From positions 108,666 to 172,665 of the forward strand of contig JADJHD010000015.1 in NCBI GenBank assembly GCA_016707705.1: a stretch of DNA of 64,000 nucleotides, read 5' to 3'. Positions 44,491-52,263 of this stretch are shown here, piece after piece. Source of the DNA: Bacteroidales bacterium. Lineage in GTDB: Bacteria > Bacteroidota > Bacteroidia > Bacteroidales > UBA4417. Made by a program: the position numbers and the translations under genes. Position 1 is the first letter of the stretch, and each line of letters begins with the position of its first letter. The notes below the pieces were generated by a model. The model saw only the letters and a list, made by a program, of their open reading frames with translations, searched no databases and was not told the DNA's origin.

Positions 44491-44504
44491 GCTACCAGTT
44501 TGTA
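44491..44504. promoter_or_regulatory. Palindrome CTAC-n6-GTAG upstream of the Rrf2 gene (candidate autoregulatory operator)
   Basis: CTAC and GTAG flank CAGTTT just downstream of the -7 element of the regulator gene. Shares GGTAGCATT (minus strand) with the subunit II promoter region. Confidence 0.4.
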
Positions 44505-44512
44505 GTATTTAG

Positions 44513-44520
44513 CAAAAATA
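44513..44520 (-). promoter_or_regulatory. -7 element (TATTTTTG) of the Rrf2 regulator
   Basis: Exact TAnnTTTG followed by C on the minus strand, 28 bases upstream of the ATG. Confidence 0.6.
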
Positions 44521-44591
44521 GAATATTTTGATTTACATATACACTGAGAATAATTTTTTGAAAATATTTTTTGCAATAATGAATGTCAACT

Positions 44592-45302
44592 TCAATCTAA
44601 GAAGAGTATGCTTCCACCATCAATCAATGGACCCTGATATAGCTCAATGACTTCCATACTCTGCCAAGCCAAAAATTCCCTGATCTTTTCACCTTCCGGG
44701 TACTTATTCAAATTACCGGCAAGAAACAATGTATTTCCCCAAACACCTGCACAACCACCAATAAATCCATTCTCAAATCCTGGTAGAAGTATGCCGGCGG
44801 GTTCTAAAAACAGGACATTCAACCCATTACTAACCAGAATATTAAAGATTCCCTTATCGGAAGTGATATATGAATTGTTCCCCAAATCAATCAGGTTGCA
44901 TCGGGTATAGCCCTGGTTTACATTCAATAAGATTTTTTCTTCGGATGAATCTGCTTTCCTTCTTCCTGTTTCCTTCACAACAGAATCCACAGCACCCATG
45001 TTGCAAATAAGGTAATCTGAATTCACAACTGCATTGTAACGAGCTGTTTCAGGGTATTTTGACCCAACCTCCTTTTCGCCCTTTATAATATGAACTCCCT
45101 TTTTGTTAAGTATATCAAGATATTGATCCGGTGCATTGGGTGCGGCAATCAAGCCTTCATCTGTCTTGCAAAAGAATATATCCGGATGCCCGCTGATAGC
45201 TTCATAGGTGATTCCTTCAGTGAAAAACTCTACCACCTCTCCATAACTGGAAAGCTTATTTTTTACATCTGAAGGCAATCGCTTATCGACAATTATCAGC
45301 AT
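44592..45302 (-). CDS. DUF6873-like protein, possible GME-fold
   Basis: 236 residues, cytosolic. Pattern: M-L-I-I-V-D-K-R-L-P start, Y-L-I-C-N-M-G-A-V-D-S-V-V, V-N-Q-G-Y-T-R-C-N-L-I-D-L, S-Y-I-T-S-D-K-G-I, G-F-I-G-G-C-A-G-V-W-G-N and a final G-P-L-I-D-G-G-S-I-L-F-L. The last motif and the G-Y-T-x-C segment resemble the DUF6873 family, assigned to the guanidine-modifying enzyme fold (the fold of arginine deiminase and amidinotransferases). The assignment is by eye. It begins 10 bases after the radical SAM gene, so the two are co-transcribed. Substrate unknown. Confidence 0.65.
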   Translation of the reverse strand: MLIIVDKRLPSDVKNKLSSYGEVVEFFTEGITYEAISGHPDIFFCKTDEGLIAAPNAPDQYLDILNKKGVHIIKGEKEVGSKYPETARYNAVVNSDYLICNMGAVDSVVKETGRRKADSSEEKILLNVNQGYTRCNLIDLGNNSYITSDKGIFNILVSNGLNVLFLEPAGILLPGFENGFIGGCAGVWGNTLFLAGNLNKYPEGEKIREFLAWQSMEVIELYQGPLIDGGSILFLD

Positions 45303-45312
45303 ACATCCCTAA

Positions 45313-46340
45313 TTACCAAATCACTGCCTTGAATTCTCTTCCCAGCAGTTCCGGATTCGCCACGAATTTCACTTCTCCGAAAAACTCCTGAAGCATTTTC
45401 CTGTTCGATGCATTTCGTCCTATTGCTGCATTAACGTGCCTTTGGGCTACTTCAATCATCAGCTTTCGCTTTAATTGACCTTCTTCCGGGGCCTGAATTG
45501 AATTAAACTCAAGCCAGCCTTGCAAATCCTCTTTCCAGAGAGCACTCGTTACCATTTCCCCAAAGGATACATCAAATGGGCCTGCTACCAGATTCTCTCC
45601 ATTCAATAATCCCTCCGAAGGGTGCAATCCGGTTCGCAGAATTTTCACCGGGCTTTTCTCAAACTTTCTTACAATTACCTTCGTCCAGGAAACAGCTTCC
45701 TCCAGTGATAAAGGTGCATACAGCCCTTTTTGTACGACTCTTCAAGCTCTGTATCTCTGATGACCAAAGTAGGATAGATTCTCGTACATCCTGCCCCCAA
45801 TTCAATGATCTGAACGGCTGTTTGCAGACTCTTCTCCAGACTATCCCCCGGCAGTCCAATCATCATCTGCAATCCCAGTTCAAAGCCATACTCCCTGATC
45901 AGGGCTGAAGCACGAACCACATCCTCAACGGTATGTCCGCGACCGGACAGTTTCAGAACTTCTTCATCCAGCGACTGAGCCCCCAGTTCGATGGTCTTTA
46001 CCGGATAGGATTTCAGCATCTGAAGGCGTTCATGGTCAATGTAATCGGGACGTGTGGATAGCCTGATACCCTGCACTCTTCCCTCATCAGTATATTTTCT
46101 GGTTAGCTCCAGGTATTCCCGCTGAAGTTCCAGATCAATACCTGTAAAGTTCCCGCCAAAGAATCCAATTTCCACCTCGCTGCCTTCAGGAATTGTAGAT
46201 AAATTCCTCTTAATAATGGAAATTACCTCATCCCGGGTTGGCTGGCGGAAAGTCCCGGAAATTTTCTGCTGGTTGCAGAATTTGCAACGGTTTGGACAGG
46301 CAATTTCGGGGATGAAAATGGGAATGGTATAATGCCGCAT
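45313..46340 (-). pseudogene. Radical SAM protein (Elp3-like), interrupted by a -1 frameshift in an A5 run
   Basis: Start M-R-H-Y-T-I-P-I-F at 46340. The 4Fe-4S motif is C-P-N-R-C-K-F-C, followed by G-F-F-G-G-N-F-T-G and a barrel with R-L-S-T-R-P-D-Y-I, E-L-G-A-Q-S-L-D and G-L-Q-M-M-I-G-L-P-G-D, typical of Elp3/YhcC-type radical SAM enzymes. After E-E-S-Y-K-K-G the frame ends wrongly. Adding one A to the A5 run (plus-strand T5 at 45727-45731), or slipping back one base on C-AAA-AAG, joins it to L-Y-A-P-L-S-L-E-E-A and runs to 45313 (~342 residues). No acetyltransferase domain. Either a sequencing error, a young mutation, or programmed slippage. Confidence 0.85.
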
Positions 46341-46344
46341 CCTG

Positions 46345-46352
46345 CAAAAGTA
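46345..46352 (-). promoter_or_regulatory. -7 element (TACTTTTG) of the radical SAM gene
   Basis: Exact TAnnTTTG followed by C on the minus strand, only 4 bases upstream of the ATG, so the message would be nearly leaderless. TTTG (minus strand, 46368-46371) may be the -33 box with a short 15-base spacer. Confidence 0.6.
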
Positions 46353-46371
46353 GAGCAAACTGATAAACAAA

Positions 46372-46396
46372 GAAAAAGCCGCTGTTTCCTGCGGCT
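46372..46396 (-). terminator. Terminator of leuS
   Basis: Stem AGCCGC/GCGGCT (46377-46382 with 46391-46396), 8-base loop, T5 on the minus strand. It lies 23 bases past the leuS stop and directly abuts the radical SAM promoter. Confidence 0.78.
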
Positions 46397-46419
46397 CTTT
46401 GAAATGATGTCAGATGGTC

Positions 46420-49203
46420 TTAAAGTACCACATTAACAATCTTTTTAGGCACAACAATTACCTTCCTTGGGGTCTTCCCCTCAAGCCACTTTTGTGCTTC
46501 GGGAGCAGCAAGCGCAGCTTTTTCAACTTCGGCAACAGGCATATCTGCCGGAAGTTCCAGCATGAACCTTGTCTTGCCGTTGAATGAAACCGGGTAATTG
46601 AAACTATTGTCGATAGTGTAAGCCTCCTTGTATTCAGGGAATGCTGCATCGCAAACACTTCCCTCGTTTCCAAGCAAATGCCAGAGTTCTTCTGCAATAT
46701 GGGGAGCATAGGAGGAAATCAGAATCGCCAGTTCCTGCAATATACCTTTCTTATAGCATTTCAAATCAGAAAGCTCGTTCACGCATATCATAAAGGTGCT
46801 CACCGCGGTATTGAACGAAAAACGCTCTGTATCTTCCTGAATCTTCTTAATTGTCTTATGCAAAACTTTCAATTCTGCAGCCGTAGGCTCATCGTTGCTG
46901 ACCCTGAAATTGAGCTGCTCATCATGATACAGTCTCCAGAATTTCCTGATAAACCTCGAAACTCCTTCAATTCCATTGGTGTCCCATGGCTTCGACTGCT
47001 CCAGAGGTCCGAGGAACATTTCATATAGCCTGAGTGTATCAGCGCCATAACGTTCAATCAGATCATCTGGGTTCTGAACATTGTGCTTCGATTTTGACAT
47101 CTTCTCAACTTCCCAACCGCAATGGTACTTGCCATCTTCAAGCTCGAATTCGGCTGCATTGAACTGTGGCTGCCATGTTTTGAATGCTTCAATATCAAGA
47201 ACATCATTATGCACGATATTCACATCCACATGCAATGCCTGAACATCATACTTATCCTTCAGTCCGGCAGAAACATACTTGTTGGTGCCCTGAACCCTGT
47301 ACACGAAATTCGAGCGACCCTGAATCATTCCCTGATTGATCAGTTTTCTGAATGGCTCCTCAACTACCGATAATCCCAGATCAAAGAGGAATTTATTCCA
47401 GAAGCGGGCATATAGCAAATGTCCGGTAGCATGCTCTGCTCCACCGATATACAGATCCACATCCTTCCAGTAATTAATGGCTTCCGGTGAAAAGAAAGCG
47501 TTTTCATTCGTTGGATCCATATACCTGAGATAATAGGCGCTTGAGCCTGCAAATCCGGGCATTGTATTGGTTTCCAAAGGATATCCGTCAGCAGTTACCC
47601 AATTCTTGGCCCTTGCCAATGGCGGTTCACCTGATTCTGTAGGCAGATAGGCATCAACTTCCGGAAGTTCCAAGGGGAGACTTTCATCAGGAAGAACATA
47701 TGGCATTCCATTTTTGTAATAAACCGGGAATGGCTCACCCCAATAGCGCTGACGGCTGAAAATCGCATCCCTCAAACGATAATTTGTGGTTCCATAACCG
47801 ATTCCTTCTTCAACAACTTTTTTGATGGTTGCCTTAATTGCAGCCTTAACTTCCATTCCGGTTATAAAGCCGCTGTTGATCATTATGCCTTCCTTCGAAT
47901 CCAATGATTCATCCCAGGTAGCAGTATCTGTAGGTGTCTCTCCCGTAGGACAAACAACCTGAACGATCGGCAGGTTGAAATGACGTGCAAAGGTAAAGTC
48001 ACGGCTGTCGTGGCCCGGGACTGCCATAATAGCTCCGGTTCCATATCCCATCAGCACATAATCCGATACATAAATCGGAATCTCCTGCTGATTGAGTGGA
48101 TTGATGGCATAAGCACCGGTAAACTCACCGCTCACTTTTTTTACTTCTGCCATGCGCTCACGGTCGGAGCGGTTCTTGGCATACTGAACGTATTTCTCAA
48201 TTTTTTCCTTCTGAGCTTCGGTGGTGAGCTTTTCAACGAAAGGATGTTCTGGAGCCAGCACCATGAAGGTTACTCCGAACATTGTATCTGCGCGTGTCGT
48301 AAAAATCTCAAGCTTTTCCTCATGTCCCTTGATGCTGAAGAAAGCCTCACATCCTTCACTTTTGCCAATCCAGTTTTTCTGAATTTCCTTAAGTGAATCA
48401 CTCCAGTCGATGGTTTCAAGTCCATTCAGGAGTCGGTCAGCATAAGCTGTAATCCTGAGAAGCCACTGCTTCATTTTCTTTCTTTCAACCGGATGTCCGC
48501 CCCTTACGCTGAATCCTTCACTAACTTCATCATTGGCAAGGACAGTCCCAAGTTCAGGACACCAGTTTACCAATGTCTCAGCAAGGTAAGCCAGACGATA
48601 GTTCATCAACAGCTGCTGCTGCGCCTGCTCATCCATCTGAAGCCATTCAGCTGCAGTGAAAATCTCGGTTTCGTTGCAGGCAGCCTTGATATTTTCATTG
48701 CCGTTTTTGGCAAATTCAGCAATCAGTTTTGCAATGCTTTCTGCCTTTCCGGTTTCCTTGTTATACCAGGATTCAAACAGACGGATAAACACCCATTGTG
48801 TCCATTTGTAATACTTTGGATCGCTTGTTCTGACTTCACGGTCCCAGTCGAATGAGAAGCCTATTTTATCAAGCTGCTCACGATATCTCGCGATATTCTT
48901 TTCTGTTGTAATGGCAGGGTGGGTGCCGGTTTGAATGGCGTACTGCTCAGCCGGGAGTCCGAATGCATCGTATCCCATTGGATGAAGTACGTTGAACCCT
49001 TTTAACCTCTTATATCTTGAATAGATGTCAGAAGCAATGTATCCGAGGGGATGTCCAACATGCAATCCTGCACCGGATGGATAAGGGAACATATCCAGTA
49101 CATAATACTTTGGCTTTGATGCTTGAATTGAGGTTGAATAAATCTTGTTATCCCGCCAGTATTCCCGCCACTTTTTCTCTACATCCCTGAAGTTGTAATC
49201 CAT
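46420..49203 (-). CDS. leuS: Leucyl-tRNA synthetase
   Basis: 927 residues. First class I signature H48-V-G-H51 in P-Y-P-S-G-A-G-L-H-V-G-H-P; second signature K-M-S-K-S-K-H-N-V. Editing domain with F-T-T-R-A-D-T-M-F-G. An inserted region (G-N-E-N-I-K-A-A-C-N-E-T-E-I-F-T) follows the I-R-L-F-E-S-W-Y-N segment, as in other Bacteroidota LeuRS. It charges tRNA-Leu. Unlike the window's IleRS, its HxGH motif is canonical. Single gene with its own promoter (49272) and terminator (46372). Confidence 0.98.
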   Translation of the reverse strand: MDYNFRDVEKKWREYWRDNKIYSTSIQASKPKYYVLDMFPYPSGAGLHVGHPLGYIASDIYSRYKRLKGFNVLHPMGYDAFGLPAEQYAIQTGTHPAITTEKNIARYREQLDKIGFSFDWDREVRTSDPKYYKWTQWVFIRLFESWYNKETGKAESIAKLIAEFAKNGNENIKAACNETEIFTAAEWLQMDEQAQQQLLMNYRLAYLAETLVNWCPELGTVLANDEVSEGFSVRGGHPVERKKMKQWLLRITAYADRLLNGLETIDWSDSLKEIQKNWIGKSEGCEAFFSIKGHEEKLEIFTTRADTMFGVTFMVLAPEHPFVEKLTTEAQKEKIEKYVQYAKNRSDRERMAEVKKVSGEFTGAYAINPLNQQEIPIYVSDYVLMGYGTGAIMAVPGHDSRDFTFARHFNLPIVQVVCPTGETPTDTATWDESLDSKEGIMINSGFITGMEVKAAIKATIKKVVEEGIGYGTTNYRLRDAIFSRQRYWGEPFPVYYKNGMPYVLPDESLPLELPEVDAYLPTESGEPPLARAKNWVTADGYPLETNTMPGFAGSSAYYLRYMDPTNENAFFSPEAINYWKDVDLYIGGAEHATGHLLYARFWNKFLFDLGLSVVEEPFRKLINQGMIQGRSNFVYRVQGTNKYVSAGLKDKYDVQALHVDVNIVHNDVLDIEAFKTWQPQFNAAEFELEDGKYHCGWEVEKMSKSKHNVQNPDDLIERYGADTLRLYEMFLGPLEQSKPWDTNGIEGVSRFIRKFWRLYHDEQLNFRVSNDEPTAAELKVLHKTIKKIQEDTERFSFNTAVSTFMICVNELSDLKCYKKGILQELAILISSYAPHIAEELWHLLGNEGSVCDAAFPEYKEAYTIDNSFNYPVSFNGKTRFMLELPADMPVAEVEKAALAAPEAQKWLEGKTPRKVIVVPKKIVNVVL

Positions 49204-49552
49204 GCTTCTTCTTTCTTATGAGTTGATAATGAAGTATTTGAATCCGGAATTTGAATCCGGTAAATCTTTTGCAAAAGTAGGAAAAGGATCGGATTATCCT
49301 TAAGTGGAAAGGCCGGGGACCTAAAAGCCTGTTATTTTAGTTGATTTCGCGTGCCGGTATTACCAAAGCTACTTTGAGATTTCCATTATTTTCAATCCTT
49401 TAAGACCTCAATTGGAATTGCAAATGATGCTGAAATAGTTTCCAATTAGCAGGATTAGTGAGTTTTAACAATTTCTAACGTTTCCTGAAGGCTCCAGTTG
49501 GAACCATCCTCGGAAAAATTTGTTACTTTCGTCTCCTGATTTGAGATTAAAG
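49204..49552. other. Intergenic stretch between leuS and ftsX
   Basis: About 350 bases between divergent genes. Contains the leuS -7 element (49272-49279), a direct repeat TTGAATCCGG (49238 and 49251) in the leuS leader, and a near-match -7 (TACTTTCG, around 49523) for ftsX. No gene seen. Confidence 0.45.
49272..49279 (-). promoter_or_regulatory. -7 element (TACTTTTG) of leuS
   Basis: Exact TAnnTTTG followed by C on the minus strand, 69 bases upstream of the ATG. Confidence 0.62.
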
Positions 49553-50428
49553 ATGGCAGAACAGAAAATGGGCAACCGGAGGCTTCGCGCTTCCTACATT
49601 ACCAGTATCATCAGCATTACGCTGGTGTTGTTCATGCTTGGACTTCTTGGAATGATTATTCTGCATGGAAGGAAACTTTCTGATTATGTTAGGGAGAATA
49701 TTAGCATTACTATCCTTTTGAAGGAAGATGTAAGCGATGATATGATTCTTAACTTCCGGCAGCGACTTGAGCATTCTGGATATGTCAGAACGTCCAGATA
49801 TATTACCAGGGAAGAAGCAGCAAAAGAACTGATGAAGGATTTGGGGGAGGACTTTGTGCAGTTTATAGGCTATAATCCTCTTCCACCTACGCTCGACCTT
49901 CAGCTTAAATCAGAATATGCCAATACCGATAGCATTAAAAAAATTGAAAAGAAAATAATGACGAACAGAATCGTCAAGGAGGTTGTCTATCAAAAATCCT
50001 TGATTGACGAGGTGAATTCCAACATCCGGAAACTCACCTGGATAATCTCAGGCTTCAGTGTGATTCTGTTGCTTATTGCAGTAATCCTGATAAATAATAC
50101 AATCCGATTGTCAGTTTATGCAAGGCGGTTTATTATCCGCTCCATGCAATTGGTTGGTGCAACGGAAGCCTTCATCCGATGGCCTTTTATATTACGTTCC
50201 ATGATCCATGGACTTTATGCGGGTGTGCTTTCAATTGTATTGCTGGTATTAACACTCCTCCTTGCCCAGGATCGGATTCCTGAACTAAAGAACCTTCAGG
50301 ATAACACCCAGTTTGGACTTTTCTTTGCCGCGATAATCGTGATAGGTATCCTGCTTTCCGCAGTTTCAACCTTCTTTGCAGTAAGGAGATTTCTGCATAT
50401 GAAATCTGATTCATTATACTTGAATTAA
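49553..50428 (+). CDS. ftsX: Cell division protein FtsX
   Basis: 291 residues from the M-A-E-Q-K-M-G start (an upstream ATG-like start at 49520 overlaps the likely promoter). FtsX topology: one helix near the N-terminus (I-S-I-T-L-V-L-F-M-L-G-L-L-G), an extracytoplasmic domain (V-R-E-N-I-S-I-T-I-L-L-K, G-Y-N-P-L-P-P-T-L-D-L), and three C-terminal helices with N-N-T-I-R-L-S-V-Y-A-R-R and M-Q-L-V-G-A-T. With FtsE it forms an ABC-type complex that activates septal peptidoglycan hydrolases. ftsE is not adjacent, as usual in Bacteroidota. First of a tight plus-strand unit with DUF3098, uppP and truB. Confidence 0.95.
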   Translation: MAEQKMGNRRLRASYITSIISITLVLFMLGLLGMIILHGRKLSDYVRENISITILLKEDVSDDMILNFRQRLEHSGYVRTSRYITREEAAKELMKDLGEDFVQFIGYNPLPPTLDLQLKSEYANTDSIKKIEKKIMTNRIVKEVVYQKSLIDEVNSNIRKLTWIISGFSVILLLIAVILINNTIRLSVYARRFIIRSMQLVGATEAFIRWPFILRSMIHGLYAGVLSIVLLVLTLLLAQDRIPELKNLQDNTQFGLFFAAIIVIGILLSAVSTFFAVRRFLHMKSDSLYLN

Positions 50429-50447
50429 ACAAACAAATATTAGTCAA

Positions 50448-50723
50448 ATGGTAAAAGTTGAAAAATCACCGGCTCCAGCACAGAAGAAAAAAGATGATAG
50501 GCCTCTGGATTTCGCATTCGGAAAGGAAAATTATATCATTATGCTCATCGGTCTTGGATTGATTGCCCTGGGTTTTATACTAATGGTTGGCGGGGGCTCA
50601 AGTGACCCTAAAGTTTTTAATGAGGAAATATTTAATTTTCAACGCATCACCCTTGCTCCAATCCTCATTCTGGCTGGTTTCGTTGTGGAATTATATGCCA
50701 TCATGAAGAAACCTAGAGATTAG
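50448..50723 (+). CDS. DUF3098 small membrane protein
   Basis: 91 residues with two membrane helices (I-I-M-L-I-G-L-G-L-I-A-L-G-F-I-L-M and L-A-P-I-L-I-L-A-G-F-V-V-E-L). The F-G-K-E-N-Y-I-I-M start of helix one, the G-G-G-S-S-D-P-K-V-F-N loop and F-N-F-Q-R-I-T-L-A-P are the DUF3098 signature. Its function is not known. The fixed position between ftsX (19 bases upstream) and uppP (1 base downstream) across Bacteroidota suggests a part in envelope growth or division. Confidence 0.92.
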   Translation: MVKVEKSPAPAQKKKDDRPLDFAFGKENYIIMLIGLGLIALGFILMVGGGSSDPKVFNEEIFNFQRITLAPILILAGFVVELYAIMKKPRD

Positions 50724-50724
50724 C

Positions 50725-51504
50725 ATGAGTTGGTTACAGGCAATTATTATAGCAATTGTTGAAGGAATCACTGAATTCCTTCCAATTTCCTCAACCGGTC
50801 ATATGATTATCGCCGAGGCTTTGCTCGGAATGAATATCGATGAATTTACCAAAGCTTTTACTGTTAATATCCAATTTGGAGCAATTCTCTCCGTTGTGGT
50901 CCTCTATTGGAAACGTTTCCTCCAAAGCTGGACATTCTATCAAAAACTTTTCATTGCATTCCTCCCGGCAGCTGTCATCGGATTTCTGGCAGGTGACTTT
51001 ATCGACAGCCTTCTTGAAAATGTGATGGTAGTGGCTGTTATGCTGGTATTGGGCGGAGTCCTTCTCCTATTCGTTGATAAATGGTTCAATAATCCGGGCA
51101 AGGATCAGGAGATTACTAATATGAAAGCCATAAAAATTGGCTTCTGGCAGTGTATCGCCATGATCCCCGGCGTCTCCCGTTCCGCTGCAACCATAATTGG
51201 TGGTATGCAACAGAATTTGAGCCGGACCAATGCCGCAGAGTTTTCATTTTTTCTCGCCGTCCCAACAATGGCAGCTGCCTCTGCCTATAAATTGCTGAAG
51301 GATTACAAGCACTTTAACAGTGATAACATCAGCATTCTGCTTCTGGGAAACCTGGTTGCATTCGTTGTAGCAATGATCGCTATAAAAACATTTATCACCT
51401 TCCTTCAAAAGCACGGATTCAGGGTGTTTGGGTGGTACCGAATTGTTGTTGGAGCTATATTAATCGTTCTGCTCCTTATGGGTGTTGATCTTAGCGTGCT
51501 CTAA
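50725..51504 (+). CDS. uppP: Undecaprenyl-diphosphate phosphatase (UppP/BacA)
   Basis: 259 residues, seven to eight membrane helices. Motif E13-G-I-T-E17-F-L-P-I-S-S-T-G-H26 near the N-terminus and P-G-V-S-R-S-A-A-T in the second half form the active site. It dephosphorylates undecaprenyl diphosphate after each round of peptidoglycan or LPS-sugar transfer, recycling the lipid carrier; overproduction gives bacitracin resistance. One base after DUF3098. Confidence 0.97.
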   Translation: MSWLQAIIIAIVEGITEFLPISSTGHMIIAEALLGMNIDEFTKAFTVNIQFGAILSVVVLYWKRFLQSWTFYQKLFIAFLPAAVIGFLAGDFIDSLLENVMVVAVMLVLGGVLLLFVDKWFNNPGKDQEITNMKAIKIGFWQCIAMIPGVSRSAATIIGGMQQNLSRTNAAEFSFFLAVPTMAAASAYKLLKDYKHFNSDNISILLLGNLVAFVVAMIAIKTFITFLQKHGFRVFGWYRIVVGAILIVLLLMGVDLSVL

Positions 51505-51558
51505 CCTTTTGCATAATTCTGCATTTACATTCATCCCATTCCAGGCAACAATATTCCT

Positions 51559-52263
51559 ATGAGTTTCGATTTTGAAAAGGGAGAAGTTCTCCTGGTGAAT
51601 AAACCATACCGATGGACATCCTTTGATGTAATCGGCTCTCTTCGTTTCTTCTTTAAAAAGGAAATTGGCCTTCCCAAGATGAAAATAGGGCACGCCGGAA
51701 CACTGGATCCTCTGGCTACCGGATTGCTGCTGATTTGCTGCGGACCTGCCACCAAAAGGATAGAGGACTTCAAGGACTTCGACAAGGAGTACACCGGAAC
51801 CTTTTTTGTCGGGGCATCGACAATCTCCTTTGACCTGGAAAAACCGGTTGATCAGACCTTTCCCATTGAGCATATTACCCCGGAATTGATATTGAAGGCT
51901 GCTGCATCGCTAACTGGTGATATTCAGCAGGTCCCGCCTGTATTCTCTGCCATAAAGGTTAAAGGAAAAAGGGCGTATGAATATGCCCGCAAGGATCAGG
52001 AACTTACACTTGAAGCCAGACCAGTCAGTATTCCCGAATTTGAGATTACCCGAATCGAATTACCGGAAGTTGATTTCAGGATTGTATGCAGCAAGGGAAC
52101 GTACATCCGCTCCATTGCCCGCGACTTCGGACTGGCACTTAACAGCGGGGCATACCTGGCTGCATTGTGCAGAACAAGGGTTGGCCCTTACAAACTCTCC
52201 GATGCCTGGGAGGTGGAAAGCGTCAAGAGTTCAGTAAAGGCGCATTTTGAGGAAATAGTCTAA
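51559..52263 (+). CDS. truB: tRNA pseudouridine(55) synthase
   Basis: 234 residues, somewhat shorter than the ~300-aa E. coli enzyme because the C-terminal PUA-type extension is reduced. Catalytic Asp D50 in H-A-G-T-L-D-P-L-A-T-G. Further motifs: K-R-I-E-D-F-K-D-F-D-K-E-Y-T-G, Q-V-P-P-V-F-S-A-I-K-V-K-G and C-S-K-G-T-Y-I-R-S-I-A-R-D-F-G. It makes pseudouridine 55 in the T-loop of tRNAs. Ends overlapping the convergent S41 peptidase gene by 4 bases. Confidence 0.97.
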   Translation: MSFDFEKGEVLLVNKPYRWTSFDVIGSLRFFFKKEIGLPKMKIGHAGTLDPLATGLLLICCGPATKRIEDFKDFDKEYTGTFFVGASTISFDLEKPVDQTFPIEHITPELILKAAASLTGDIQQVPPVFSAIKVKGKRAYEYARKDQELTLEARPVSIPEFEITRIELPEVDFRIVCSKGTYIRSIARDFGLALNSGAYLAALCRTRVGPYKLSDAWEVESVKSSVKAHFEEIV

